Below are positions 47,592 to 56,817 of a stretch of 64,000 nt of DNA, piece by piece; within the stretch, counting starts at the first letter, position 1, and every line of letters begins with the position of its first letter. Source of the stretch: Methyloceanibacter caenitepidi. GTDB taxonomy: Bacteria > Pseudomonadota > Alphaproteobacteria > Rhizobiales > Methyloligellaceae. Made by a program: the position numbers and the translations under genes. A model generated the notes under the pieces. The model ran no database searches and was not told where the DNA came from. It saw only the letters and a list, made by a program, of their open reading frames with translations. The stretch covers positions 2,925,400-2,989,399 of the forward strand of contig NZ_AP014648.1 in the NCBI RefSeq assembly GCF_000828475.1, given 5' to 3'.

Positions 47592-49380
47592 CGCCGCCGT
47601 TCTCCAACGCTTCGATGTCCTTCGCGAACAGGTCCTCCAACTCCACGGCGGCCGACAGGGCGTTCGCGCGCATCTTCTCCCGGTCCGTGTAGTCCTGGTA
47701 CTCGTTGAAGAGCCGCGCCTCGTCGTGGGTCTTGAAGGTTTCGATGAGACGTTTGGCTTCGTTGGGCCTCAATCCAAGGCCGCGCAGGAGTTCGGACGTC
47801 AGAGTCAACGCAGCCAGGAAGGTCTCGCGTTCGATGATGGTAATGCCGAGATCCATGAGCTTGTGGACGTGGATGCGGTCTCGCGCGCGGGCATAGATGG
47901 GGAGGTCGGGGAAATTCTCCCGGACGATCTCCGCTACGCGTAGGGAATTCTCCACATCGTCGATGGCCAGCACGAAGGCGCTGGCCTTATCGGTGCCCGC
48001 CGCGCGCAGGATGTCGATGCGGCCCGCATCCCCGTAATAGATCTTGGCGCCGAAGCGCTTGACGAAATCGACCTGCGCAATGGACTTGTCGAGTGCCGTA
48101 AACGGAATATGCCGGGCGCGCAGGACGCGGGCGACGATCTGTCCGAACCGTCCAAACCCGGCAATAATGACGTGTTTCTCGTCCTCCGGCGGAATCTCGT
48201 AATCAGGCGCCGTGCTCTTGCCTATCCGCCGGACCATGTCGTCCGCAAGCAAGAGCAGCGGCGTCGCCGCCATGGAAAGCGTGACCGCCAAGGTGAGAAG
48301 CCCCGCCGTGTCGCGGTCGATCGCTCCTTCGACAATCCCTACCGAAAACAGAACGAAGGCGAACTCGCCGCCCTGGCTCAGTACGATCCCGAGCCGGCGC
48401 GCTTGCACGGTCTTCAATCCCCACCAGCGGCCGAGCCCGAACAGAACTGCGAACTTCACGGCGATCAGCACCGCCACAATGAGAAGCAACGCGCCCGGCC
48501 GGGCGACCAGAACCGAAAGCTCGATGGACATGCCCACGGCCATAAAGAACACGGCCAGCAGCAGACCTTCGAACGGCGCGATGTCCGCCTCGATCTGATG
48601 GCGATATTCCGAGTCGGCGAGGAGAGCGCCGGCGATGAAAGATCCCAGTGCCGCGGACAGCCCCACCTCTTCCATCAGCAGCGCCACCCCGACCACCGTC
48701 AGAAGTGCCGATGCCGTCATGGCTTCGCGCACCCCAACCTTGGCCACGAGCCGGTAAAGCCGGCTCAACAGAAAGCGGCCGACGACGATGACGCCGGCAA
48801 TGGTCAGAATGGCAAGACCCGCGCTGCCGAGATCCATCGGAGGCTCTTCGCCGCTACCGAGCGCGAACAGCGGCACGAGCGCGATCAGCGGAATCGCGGC
48901 GAGGTCCTGAAACAGCAGGATCGAGAAGGCAAGCCGTCCATGGCGGGTCGTGAGCTCGCCTTTCTCCTCCAGGACCTGCAAGGCAAAGGCGGTGGACGAC
49001 AGCGACAACGCCAGGCCGATGAAAAGCGCCTGCCCGGTCGCGAGCCCGAAGGCAAGGCCGATGGCGGCCAGGACGAAGCCGGTCACGACAAGCTGGGCCG
49101 CGCCGAGCCCGAAGATAGCCGAGCGCATGGCCCACAGACGCACGGGACGCAGTTCGAGGCCGATCACGAACAACAGCAGGACGACGCCGAACTCGCCGAA
49201 CTCAAGGACCTTTTCCACGTGGTCCAGGGCGTAGAGCGGCCCCAGCACATACGGCCCGATGACCACCCCGGCGGCGAGATAGCCGAGCACCGCGCCGATG
49301 CCGAGATAGCGGCCCAACGGCGCGGCAATGGCGGCAGCGGCCAAAAACACCGTTACCTGAATAAGCTGCGCCTCTGTCAT
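47551..49380 (-). CDS. Kef-type cation:proton antiporter (CPA2)
   Basis: A 609-aa membrane protein with about 12 hydrophobic spans (residues 1-375) followed by a TrkA-N/RCK Rossmann domain starting KHVIIAGFGRFGQIVARVL. This is the KefB/KefC layout of glutathione-gated potassium efflux. The C-terminus has an acidic helical tail. ATG at 49380 chosen over a longer start. Confidence 0.9.
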   Translation of the reverse strand: MTEAQLIQVTVFLAAAAIAAPLGRYLGIGAVLGYLAAGVVIGPYVLGPLYALDHVEKVLEFGEFGVVLLLFVIGLELRPVRLWAMRSAIFGLGAAQLVVTGFVLAAIGLAFGLATGQALFIGLALSLSSTAFALQVLEEKGELTTRHGRLAFSILLFQDLAAIPLIALVPLFALGSGEEPPMDLGSAGLAILTIAGVIVVGRFLLSRLYRLVAKVGVREAMTASALLTVVGVALLMEEVGLSAALGSFIAGALLADSEYRHQIEADIAPFEGLLLAVFFMAVGMSIELSVLVARPGALLLIVAVLIAVKFAVLFGLGRWWGLKTVQARRLGIVLSQGGEFAFVLFSVGIVEGAIDRDTAGLLTLAVTLSMAATPLLLLADDMVRRIGKSTAPDYEIPPEDEKHVIIAGFGRFGQIVARVLRARHIPFTALDKSIAQVDFVKRFGAKIYYGDAGRIDILRAAGTDKASAFVLAIDDVENSLRVAEIVRENFPDLPIYARARDRIHVHKLMDLGITIIERETFLAALTLTSELLRGLGLRPNEAKRLIETFKTHDEARLFNEYQDYTDREKMRANALSAAVELEDLFAKDIEALENGGASDERSDDRGSSG

Positions 49381-49491
49381 ATCTGTCGCGTACCCTCCGC
49401 CGATTCTGGGTATCACGCCAATGCCCGGCTGGCTAACGCCGCTTTTGGCGATCGCCCCGTCCCCTGCTAGGAGGAGCCAAAGGACGAGTGA

Positions 49492-50826
49492 ATGAATAGC
49501 AGCCCTGGAGACATGCCCAGCGCACCGGCAAATCGCGCGCCCTCCCCGTCATTGAGCGAAGCCCTGCCCGTGTGGACGAAGATCGGCGTCACGTCGTTTG
49601 GCGGGCCCGCGGGGCAAATCGCGCTCATGCACCGCGAGCTCGTTGAGGAGCGCGGCTGGATCGGCCACGAACGATTCCTGCACGCGCTGAACTTCTGCAT
49701 GCTGCTGCCGGGCCCCGAGGCGATGCAGCTGGCGACCTATGTGGGCTGGAGACTGAACGGCACGCGGGGTGGCCTCGCCGCCGGGCTGCTCTTTGTCCTG
49801 CCCGGCGCCGCCGTGGTTCTGGCCCTTTCCATCGCCTATGCCTGGTATGGCCAAGCGCCCGTGGTGGAAGCCGCTTTCGTCGGCATCAAGGCCGCCGTGC
49901 TGGTGATCGTCGTCGACGCCTTACTGAAAGTGGCCAAGCGCGCCCTTCACGGTGTGCATGCCTGGGCGATCGCCGCGATCGCCTTCATCGCCATCTTCTT
50001 CTTCGCGGTGCCGTTCCCCATCATTGTCGCCGCGGCGGCGCTGGCCGGCTATCTCCTGGCGCGCCTCGCGCCCGAAAGCATCCCGGGCGCCGACACGGCA
50101 GCACTCGATACCGAACCTGTCACACTTGGACAGACGCTACGGACGGCCAGCACCTGGCTCGCCGTGTGGATCGTACCGCTCGTCGCCGTAAGCTTGGCGT
50201 TTCCGGAGGTCTTCACGGACCTGTCCGTATTCTTCTCGAAGCTCGCCGTGGTGACGTTCGGCGGCGCCTATGCGGTGCTCGCCTACATGGCGCAGCAGGC
50301 GGTCGAGACCTATGGCTGGCTGAGCGCCCCAGAGATGCTGGATGGGCTCGGACTTGCGGAAACGACGCCCGGACCGTTGATCCTCGTCACAGAGTTCGTC
50401 GGCTTCCTCGGCGCCTATCGCCATGGGGGCGAGCCCGCGCTTGCCTACGGCCTCTTGGGTGCGGCCGTGACTCTTTGGGCCACCTTCGCCCCGTGCTTCT
50501 TGTGGATTTTCACGGGCGCACCCTATGTGGAGCAACTGCGCGCCAACCCGAAACTCGCCGGCGCGTTGCGGGGCGTCACAGCGGCCGTGGTCGGCGTGAT
50601 CTTGAACTTGAGTCTGTGGTTCGCGCTGCACGTCGTCTTCAAGACGGTGACGGCGACGGATGCCGGTCCCTTGCGGCTGTGGATGCCCGAACTTGCCAGC
50701 TTCCAGTGGGACGCCGCGCTTCTCGCAGGTCTTGCCGCGCTTCTGATCTTCGGTGCGCGGCTCGGCATTCTCACGACGCTGGCGATCTGCGCTGGTGCAA
50801 GCCTCACCCTCTCGGCGCTGGTCTAG
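49492..50826 (+). CDS. chrA: chromate transporter ChrA (long chain)
   Basis: A 444-aa membrane protein with two CHR domains: the first starts FGGPAGQIALMHRELVEERGW and the second FGGAYAVLAYMAQQAVETYGW, each followed by LPGP/TPGP-type motifs. It moves chromate out of the cell. AAGGA lies 8 bp before the ATG. It diverges from the antiporter. Confidence 0.9.
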   Translation: MNSSPGDMPSAPANRAPSPSLSEALPVWTKIGVTSFGGPAGQIALMHRELVEERGWIGHERFLHALNFCMLLPGPEAMQLATYVGWRLNGTRGGLAAGLLFVLPGAAVVLALSIAYAWYGQAPVVEAAFVGIKAAVLVIVVDALLKVAKRALHGVHAWAIAAIAFIAIFFFAVPFPIIVAAAALAGYLLARLAPESIPGADTAALDTEPVTLGQTLRTASTWLAVWIVPLVAVSLAFPEVFTDLSVFFSKLAVVTFGGAYAVLAYMAQQAVETYGWLSAPEMLDGLGLAETTPGPLILVTEFVGFLGAYRHGGEPALAYGLLGAAVTLWATFAPCFLWIFTGAPYVEQLRANPKLAGALRGVTAAVVGVILNLSLWFALHVVFKTVTATDAGPLRLWMPELASFQWDAALLAGLAALLIFGARLGILTTLAICAGASLTLSALV

Positions 50827-50828
50827 CG

Positions 50829-50935
50829 CTCAAGTAGCCATTCGGCGATAGCGCGAATTAAGAAGCCTCAAGTAGCCACTCGGCGATAGCGCGAATCAAG
50901 AAGCCCTCAAGCAGCCGCTAGGCGATAGGGCAGAC
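50829..50935. repeat. three tandem imperfect repeats of about 40 bp
   Basis: Three head-to-tail copies of a unit starting CTCAAGTAGCCATTCGGCGA (the third degraded) lie after the chrA stop. Each includes CGGCGATAGCGCGAAT. They could be a short repeat family or transcript-end elements; no gene is inside. Confidence 0.8.
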
Positions 50936-50943
50936 AAAACAAA

Positions 50944-50969
50944 AACGCGGGAGGAAAACCTCCCGCGTT
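50944..50969 (-). terminator. Rho-independent terminator (leftward gene)
   Basis: A perfect 11-bp stem AACGCGGGAGG / CCTCCCGCGTT with an AAAA loop. On the minus strand the 3' side is followed by TTTTGTTTTG, so it ends the small secreted-protein gene at 51002. The plus side has only a weak T tract. Confidence 0.8.
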
Positions 50970-51001
50970 CTCGAAACTCATTGATGCCTGTTGTGCGACG
51001 C

Positions 51002-51298
51002 TTACTTCGGCACGAACAGATTGACGAACGGCGCGCGCACCCAGGTGCCACGGCGGCTTGTCTTCACATCCGTAAACGGTGCGCGGACATCGGTCTCGGC
51101 ATCGCTTGTGCGAACGGACGTTGTCGGGGCATCGACCACCGTCTCGCGATTGCGGCGGCGCCAGCCGACCTCCTGCACCACGCCGTTCTTGGCCGTCGGA
51201 ACTGTCAGCCCAGCAGGGCCGGCGCTTGCGGTCGCAGGCGCAAAGACGGCGGCGGCGCAGAACGCCGTGAGAAATCCGGAAACGATCAGACGAGTCAT
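51002..51298 (-). CDS. small secreted protein
   Basis: A 98-aa protein with a signal peptide (MTRLIVSGFLTAFCAAAVFAPATASA, cleavage about residue 26). The mature part is basic and Thr/Arg rich. The ATG at 51298 has GGAGGAAGG just upstream. It is ended by a strong terminator. No family is recognised. Confidence 0.7.
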   Translation of the reverse strand: MTRLIVSGFLTAFCAAAVFAPATASAGPAGLTVPTAKNGVVQEVGWRRRNRETVVDAPTTSVRTSDAETDVRAPFTDVKTSRRGTWVRAPFVNLFVPK

Positions 51299-51436
51299 CC
51301 TTCCTCCTATCCAGGGGTTCGGGTGTCTGGACTTGCGGGCACTATCTGTGCACGAGCACTTCAAAGAAATTATGACCACAAACATCCGCTTGGCCCCGAA
51401 TGTGGCGATAGCGATGCCGCAGTGCAACCCCAATCT

Positions 51437-52408
51437 CTACAGCCAGCCCTTATGCTTGAAATAAAGATAAGGGAGTATCGCGAATAGAATCATCATGCCG
51501 AGCGCGGCCGGGTAGCCGAAGACCCAGCCAAGTTCGGGCATATCGTGGAAATTCATCCCGTATATCGATGCAATCAATGTCGGTGGCAGGAAGACGACGG
51601 CCGCGACCGAGAAAATTTTAATGATGTCGTTCTGTTGGATTTGGATCATGCCCAGCGTCGCATCGAGCAGAAACACGATCTTGCCCGACAAGAATGTGGC
51701 GTGGTCCGTCAGCGAGTTGACGTCGCGCACGGCCGCGCGCACCCGCGAGGAGACGATCTTACCCTCTTTCCGTTCGTTGACCGCGTAGGCGAGATAGGTC
51801 AGGAGGCGGCCAAGGGAGTAGCAACTCTCCCGCACCTTCGAGACGACTTCGCCCTCATGGCCGATCGACTGCAAGACCACATCGTAGCGGTGCTGGCGCT
51901 TGAGGGCCGGATCCTGTTTTTTGAAGACCGATCGCGACAGATGCTCCACCTGCCCCTGGATCTGTTCGATGAAATCGGCGAGGCGATCGACCACGGCCTC
52001 CAACAAGCCGATCAGGACCATGCAGCCTCTGTTTAGGTCCAGCTCCTGCCTGTTGCAGCGGGTGAGAAAGAAGGCGAAAGCGCCGGGCTCGGCGTAGCGC
52101 ACGGTCAAGAGCCGGTTCCCCACCAGAATGAACGTCACCGGCGTGACCTGGGCTTCGCTGCCGCCGCCTTTGAACACCAGCGTTGCCGTCATGAAGAAGG
52201 CCCCGTCTTCCTGGTAGAGGCGGCTGCTCGCCTCGATTTCCTGCAGTTCCTCTCGGGTCGGGACGTCGATCCCGAGAGCCTGTTCGATGATGTGTTCTTC
52301 TTCCGGGGTCGGATTGAGAAGATCGATCCACACGGCCTCTGCAGTTGCCCGGGGCAGACCGGTCTGGGGCGTAAGCTTCCCTTCGCCTGCCTCATAAATC
52401 GTGATCAT
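51437..52408 (-). CDS. corA: CorA-family magnesium transporter
   Basis: A 323-aa CorA-type channel. The signature YGMNFHDMPELGWVFGYP near the C-terminus (GMN motif) and two closing transmembrane spans are present; the N-terminal 260 residues are the cytoplasmic funnel domain. It carries Mg2+ (or Co2+) across the inner membrane. Confidence 0.9.
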   Translation of the reverse strand: MITIYEAGEGKLTPQTGLPRATAEAVWIDLLNPTPEEEHIIEQALGIDVPTREELQEIEASSRLYQEDGAFFMTATLVFKGGGSEAQVTPVTFILVGNRLLTVRYAEPGAFAFFLTRCNRQELDLNRGCMVLIGLLEAVVDRLADFIEQIQGQVEHLSRSVFKKQDPALKRQHRYDVVLQSIGHEGEVVSKVRESCYSLGRLLTYLAYAVNERKEGKIVSSRVRAAVRDVNSLTDHATFLSGKIVFLLDATLGMIQIQQNDIIKIFSVAAVVFLPPTLIASIYGMNFHDMPELGWVFGYPAALGMMILFAILPYLYFKHKGWL

Positions 52409-52563
52409 CGCAAAAAAGGCCTCCCCAGCGAATTCGACGCAGCCTTAGAAAGTGGACGGGTGGTCAAATATTGCGTTAAATCAACACTTCGAACTTGGCG
52501 AATAGCCATAATCCATTCGCGTTGTCTTTGTTGACGGGAATGGCGAGAAACTCAAGGACTCCG

Positions 52564-52977
52564 ATGCGCTGGCTCCGTAAGGAACGGGACTTAATTGGAC
52601 TCATCATGATCTGGGGCTTGCTGCTCCAGTCGCTGGTGATTCCGATGTCGTCGACCGCCCATGCGGCCATGCTGGCCAGCGGATCCGACACTGCCGGCAT
52701 CATCTGCACCACGCGCACGGCAAGTCCGGTTCCGGCCGGAACCTTCGCGCCGGGCGAGCAGAAGCAGAGCCAGAACAGCGCCGACTGCCAATGCTGCCAC
52801 ATGAGCTGCCGCCAAGGATGCGGCGGGATGTGCGGTGGTACCGGTCTCGGCGCGTTTGCCTATCTGGTGACGCCGCACCGTGCGTTCTTGTCCGCAGCCG
52901 AAAAGGCGAACACCCCAGCGGCCTATGACGCGGGTTTGTTCGCTGAAAGCCAGCCGCGCGCTCCACCCCTCGCGTAA
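52564..52977 (+). CDS. DUF2946-like protein of a copper locus
   Basis: A 137-aa protein with one membrane span (LIGLIMIWGLLLQSLVIPM) and a Cys/His cluster (DCQCCHMSCRQGCGGMCGG), as in DUF2946 proteins found with copper-resistance genes. AAGGA five bases before the ATG at 52564 supports this start; longer starts exist. It precedes a Met/His-rich outer membrane gene. Confidence 0.65.
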   Translation: MRWLRKERDLIGLIMIWGLLLQSLVIPMSSTAHAAMLASGSDTAGIICTTRTASPVPAGTFAPGEQKQSQNSADCQCCHMSCRQGCGGMCGGTGLGAFAYLVTPHRAFLSAAEKANTPAAYDAGLFAESQPRAPPLA

Positions 52978-53116
52978 GTCCAAAAAACCTTTCAGCTACG
53001 TGATTGCACGATCGCGCGCCGTTTCCCGGTACGCGATTTTCGCGTGTCACGCCCGACTACACGACAACGCAATGCGAGAGATGTCCGGCAAGAACCGGCG
53101 CTCTTGGGGGGTATCA

Positions 53117-54274
53117 ATGAAAAACTCAACGGTGCGCCGGCAGATCCCGGCGCTCGGTCTCTGCCTCGCTATGGGGCTCACCATCGCAGCGAGTCAGGCA
53201 CACGCCGATTCCGATCACGGAACCGGCCCGCTCGCGGACACGCATGGCCCGGCCGGCGTCATGTTCGACCACATGCACAAAGCCGGCGAATGGATGGTCG
53301 GTTTCCGCTACGCATATTCCAGCGAAAGCGGCGACATTCTTCACGGCGGCAGCAAAGCCGGCGATCAGATGGTCATCGATCATGGCTGTGGCACCCATAA
53401 GTGCTCGATGGCGCCCGGCAGCATGTCCATGAACATGTACATGCTGGACATCATGTACGCGCCCACCGACTGGATGACCCTGATGGTGATGCCGATGTAC
53501 ATGACCCACGACATGACGATGCGGCCGCTGCAATCGACCGCCAGTCCTATGGGCCACGGCAGCATGGGGCACGGCAGCTCCATGGCCATGGACATGGGAA
53601 TGGACGACGACATGAGCGAGATGATGGACCACGGCACCCACGCGCACAGCGGCGCCCACACCCATGGGACGGACGGATGGGGAGACACGATCTTCGGTCC
53701 GGAACTCCGGGTCGCCGACGGCCCAGGCTATCACATCCAGTTCTCCCCGATGTTCAGCGCGCCGACAGGCTCGGTGAACAAAAAGACGAACGGCTCCTTC
53801 ACCCACTACATGATGCAGCCGGGCTCCGGCACCTGGGACTTCCTCCCAAGCATCACCTATACGGGCCGTGCCGACCGCCTGACTTGGGGCGCCCAGGTTC
53901 TCGGCGTCGTGCGCATGGAGGAGGAAAATGATTCCGGCTACCGGCTCGGCAACGTGTTCCAGGCCACAGGCTGGGGCAGCTATCGCTTTGCCGACTGGAT
54001 CTCGGCCTCCGTTCGCGGCCTGTACACTGACGAGGGACAGATCGAAGGCCACTACAACGGTCCGCATAACCATTCGAGCCCGCCCGACCTTCAATACAAT
54101 TACGGTGGGACCTATTGGGACATCGGATTCGGCATCAACACGGTGATCCCGAGCGGGCAGCTCAAGGGCCTACGCTTTTCTGCCGAATGGCTCCAGCCCG
54201 TGGACGAAGACGTAAATGGCTACCAGCTCGAGCGGAACGGAACGCTCTGGGCCAATACATCCTACGCGTTCTAG
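53117..54274 (+). CDS. Met/His-rich outer-membrane barrel (copper-type transporter)
   Basis: A 385-aa protein with a signal peptide (residues 1-32, ending QAHA), a beta-barrel pattern, and a loop very rich in Met and His (residues about 95-185: MSMNMYML, MGHGSMGHGSS, THAHSGAHTHG). The strand ending GTLWANTSYAF closes as outer-membrane barrels do. The Met/His loop suggests binding of copper or other soft metals. GGGGG upstream of the ATG is the ribosome site. It forms a pair with the DUF2946 gene. Confidence 0.75.
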   Translation: MKNSTVRRQIPALGLCLAMGLTIAASQAHADSDHGTGPLADTHGPAGVMFDHMHKAGEWMVGFRYAYSSESGDILHGGSKAGDQMVIDHGCGTHKCSMAPGSMSMNMYMLDIMYAPTDWMTLMVMPMYMTHDMTMRPLQSTASPMGHGSMGHGSSMAMDMGMDDDMSEMMDHGTHAHSGAHTHGTDGWGDTIFGPELRVADGPGYHIQFSPMFSAPTGSVNKKTNGSFTHYMMQPGSGTWDFLPSITYTGRADRLTWGAQVLGVVRMEEENDSGYRLGNVFQATGWGSYRFADWISASVRGLYTDEGQIEGHYNGPHNHSSPPDLQYNYGGTYWDIGFGINTVIPSGQLKGLRFSAEWLQPVDEDVNGYQLERNGTLWANTSYAF

Positions 54275-54318
54275 GTTCGCCTTCGACCAGCGGGCAATGG
54301 TCGCTTTGCCGCTGCCCA

Positions 54319-55233
54319 CTAGTTCTTCGTGACGATACAGGCGCCGCCTTCCCGACGGAGGGCGGCGCAAACGTCTTGGGCCTCGCTACGACTGCTGGCG
54401 CCGACTTGCACCATGTAGAGTGGGCGACGTCCCCGGCTACGATTGCGCTTGGGGAAAACGTAAGGCTCCGCCTCCCCTAGCGCGCTCCCGTAGGCCTGCT
54501 TCAACCGACCATATTTCGCGAGGGCTTTCGACTTGGAGAAAGCCACCGAGACTTGGGCGCCCCAGGGACGCCAGCGCGCACTCGCCGTGAGCGGACTCGT
54601 GTCCGCGAAGGCCCGGACAACCAATGGCGCGAGTTTCTTGCATGAGTCCTGCACTACGTCGCCCTCAATACTGAGCGCTGCAGGGAGGACGGCACCCTCT
54701 TCTTTCCAGTCCTCAGCGAAGCGGCCGGTGACGAACCGCACATAGGCCTGGGTCTCGCCGGGCAGCGTGCGCTTCCCGTCTAGCCAGCCTTGCACGCGTT
54801 CCTCACCTGCATTGTACGCAGCCGCCGCCAAGCCGAAATTGCCGAACATCCGCTTGAGATCGGACAGAAGACTGGCCGAATGCTTGATCGCGGCGATCGG
54901 CTCGAACGGATCGTCGAGCCCGCGCCGCTCGGCCGTTGCTGGCATGAACTGGGCGATGCCTTGCGCGCCCTTGGGGCTCACCGCGTTGGGGTTGAAATGG
55001 CTTTCGCGCCAGATGAGGCGCACGAACGGCATGGGCGGCAGGCCCCGCTGCTCCGCTTGTTGCTGCATGTAAGGGCACACGATTTCAACGAAGGGTCTCG
55101 GCCCCGCCACAACGGCGGCGGCTGCTTTGATGCCGGCAGCGACGGCGGTGGCAGGCTCGCTGGCCGCGTGAGCCTGGACTCCGCTGCCAACCAGAACGAG
55201 CGCTATGGCTGCACTTTTCCGGATGCCACACAT
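54319..55233 (-). CDS. SLT lytic transglycosylase with SPOR-like C-terminus
   Basis: A 304-aa secreted enzyme: signal peptide (1-23), an SLT domain with catalytic Glu in IWRESHFNP and GAQGIAQFMPATAER (about 75-110), and a C-terminal domain with RRPLYMVQVGASSRSEAQDVCAALR that resembles a SPOR peptidoglycan-binding domain. It would trim septal or other peptidoglycan. Frames further upstream lack a signal peptide. Confidence 0.8.
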   Translation of the reverse strand: MCGIRKSAAIALVLVGSGVQAHAASEPATAVAAGIKAAAAVVAGPRPFVEIVCPYMQQQAEQRGLPPMPFVRLIWRESHFNPNAVSPKGAQGIAQFMPATAERRGLDDPFEPIAAIKHSASLLSDLKRMFGNFGLAAAAYNAGEERVQGWLDGKRTLPGETQAYVRFVTGRFAEDWKEEGAVLPAALSIEGDVVQDSCKKLAPLVVRAFADTSPLTASARWRPWGAQVSVAFSKSKALAKYGRLKQAYGSALGEAEPYVFPKRNRSRGRRPLYMVQVGASSRSEAQDVCAALRREGGACIVTKN

Positions 55234-55315
55234 GATCCGATCCCGCGTCCAAGGCCGTCTGCGACACCTGAGCATACTCGCTCGATAGGGCAGGAGGGCG
55301 ACCGGCGTCCCGCGA

Positions 55316-55945
55316 TCAGGCAGGCCATGCTCCAAGAGCAATGTCGGCAACGCGCTCCAAGTCCTTGCAGGTCGCGCCGGCGGCGGCCTGAACCGACATG
55401 CCTTGCACCACCGTCGTGATGTAGCGCACCAAGCCCTCGGCATCGGCGTCCTCCGGCAGCTCGCCTTCGGCCTTGGCCCGCTCCAGCCGCTCGAGGATTT
55501 GCTGCTCGCCTTGCTCGACTTTGGTCTTCAGCATCTCGCGGAGGCAGGCAGTGTGCTCGCCCGCACTGGCGATCGCTTGGACATAGAGACATCCGACCGG
55601 GCTCGAATTGCCGGTGAGATTCCGCGCGGCTTCGCGCAGAAGGGCTTCGATAGCCCCGCGCGCTGTCGGCGCTGCCAGCAGCGCCGCGCGCCGCTCGGCA
55701 CGAACGTCGGCATAGCGATCCAGCGCCTGGCGGAACAGCTGCTCCTTGTTTCCAAAAGCGGCATAAAGACTCGGGGGATTGATTCCCATGGCTTCCGTCA
55801 GGTCGCAAATGCTCGCGCCCTCGAAGCCCTGTCGCCAGAAAACCTCGAGCGCGCGGTCCAACGCCTGGTTCTTGCAAAAGGTTCTCGGACGGCCTGCGGC
55901 CACGATTCGCGCTCCTTCCAAAGTACCGATCCCTAGCACCTCCAT
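55316..55945 (-). CDS. TetR/AcrR-family repressor
   Basis: A 209-aa regulator. The N-terminal TetR helix-turn-helix includes LDRALEVFWRQGFEGASICDLTEAMGINPPSLYAAFGNKEQLF. It is divergent from the SDR gene, with a palindrome and promoter in the 94-bp gap, so it likely represses the SDR-pirin unit and itself. Ligand unknown. Confidence 0.9.
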   Translation of the reverse strand: MEVLGIGTLEGARIVAAGRPRTFCKNQALDRALEVFWRQGFEGASICDLTEAMGINPPSLYAAFGNKEQLFRQALDRYADVRAERRAALLAAPTARGAIEALLREAARNLTGNSSPVGCLYVQAIASAGEHTACLREMLKTKVEQGEQQILERLERAKAEGELPEDADAEGLVRYITTVVQGMSVQAAAGATCKDLERVADIALGAWPA

Positions 55946-55973
55946 AATTTATAGTGCACGTTATATAATTCCC

Positions 55974-56002
55974 TTGACGTTGTGGGTCCAGACACTTATG
56001 TA
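55974..56002 (+). promoter_or_regulatory. sigma70 promoter of the SDR-pirin unit
   Basis: TTGACG (55974-55979), 17-bp spacer, TATGTA (55997-56002). It lies just before the palindrome and SDR start. Confidence 0.75.
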
Positions 56003-56015
56003 GCGATCACTACAT
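55998..56015. promoter_or_regulatory. TetR-type operator palindrome
   Basis: ATGTAGCGATCACTACAT is an 18-bp palindrome with only one mismatched pair, and it overlaps the -10 box. Binding of the divergent TetR protein here would block the SDR promoter. Confidence 0.75.
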
Positions 56016-56039
56016 TATTTCAGCAGGAGTGTTTGGACC

Positions 56040-56789
56040 ATGTCGAAAACGCTTGAGGGGAAAATCGCGCTCGTGACGGGCGGATCGCGCGGTATTGGCG
56101 CTGCTACTGCCCGGGCTCTGGCGGAAAACGGCGCCGACGTTGCCATCAGCTATGCCAGCTCGAAGGATCGCGCGGACGCGGTGGTCGAGGACTTGAAAGC
56201 TCTCGGCGTGCGCGCCAAGGCGTTCCAGGCCGACCAGGCAAACACCGACGAGGTGAGCGGCCTGGTGGCTGCCGTCGTCTCCCATTTCGGACGAGTCGAC
56301 ATCCTGGTGAACAATGCCGGCGTGTTCGTGATGGGTCAGGTGCACGACCGGGCCAACAACGTCGCCGAGCTCGACCGCATGTTCGACGTCAACGTCCACG
56401 GCGTGGCGACGGCTGTACGGGCCGTGGCGCCGATCATGGCGGACGGCGGACGCATCATCTCGATCGGTTCGATCGTTGGCGATACCTCTCCATGGCCCGG
56501 GCTGGCGGACTACTCCGCGACCAAGGGCGCCGTCGCCGCCTATACCCGCGGCTGGGCCCGCGATCTCGGACCGCGCGGCATCACCGTCAATACGATCCAG
56601 CCGGGCCCGATCGACACGGACATGAGCCCCGCAGACGGCGAGATGGCACCGACCCTCTCGGCCAGCACGGCGCTGGGCCGCTACGGCAAGCCCGAAGAAG
56701 TCGCGGCGGCTGTCGCTTTCCTCGCTGGACCGCAAGCCTCGTACATCACCGGGGCGACATTGAACGTGGATGGCGGCATCACCGCCTAG
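56040..56789 (+). CDS. SDR-family oxidoreductase
   Basis: A 249-aa short-chain dehydrogenase. The cofactor loop is VTGGSRGIG (residues 12-20), NNAG is present, and the catalytic Ser/Tyr/Lys are in SIGSIVGD and YSATKGAV. Closest in layout to FabG-like reductases. Substrate unknown. Start ATG at 56040 has AGGAG upstream. Confidence 0.9.
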   Translation: MSKTLEGKIALVTGGSRGIGAATARALAENGADVAISYASSKDRADAVVEDLKALGVRAKAFQADQANTDEVSGLVAAVVSHFGRVDILVNNAGVFVMGQVHDRANNVAELDRMFDVNVHGVATAVRAVAPIMADGGRIISIGSIVGDTSPWPGLADYSATKGAVAAYTRGWARDLGPRGITVNTIQPGPIDTDMSPADGEMAPTLSASTALGRYGKPEEVAAAVAFLAGPQASYITGATLNVDGGITA

Positions 56790-56817
56790 GACAGAACGAT
56801 AAGAACAGGAGGTTCCG

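Noticed and set aside
50838..50935. The tandem repeats after chrA as a CRISPR array
   Set aside because: Repeats are directly adjacent without unique spacers and decay along their length; no cas genes are nearby.
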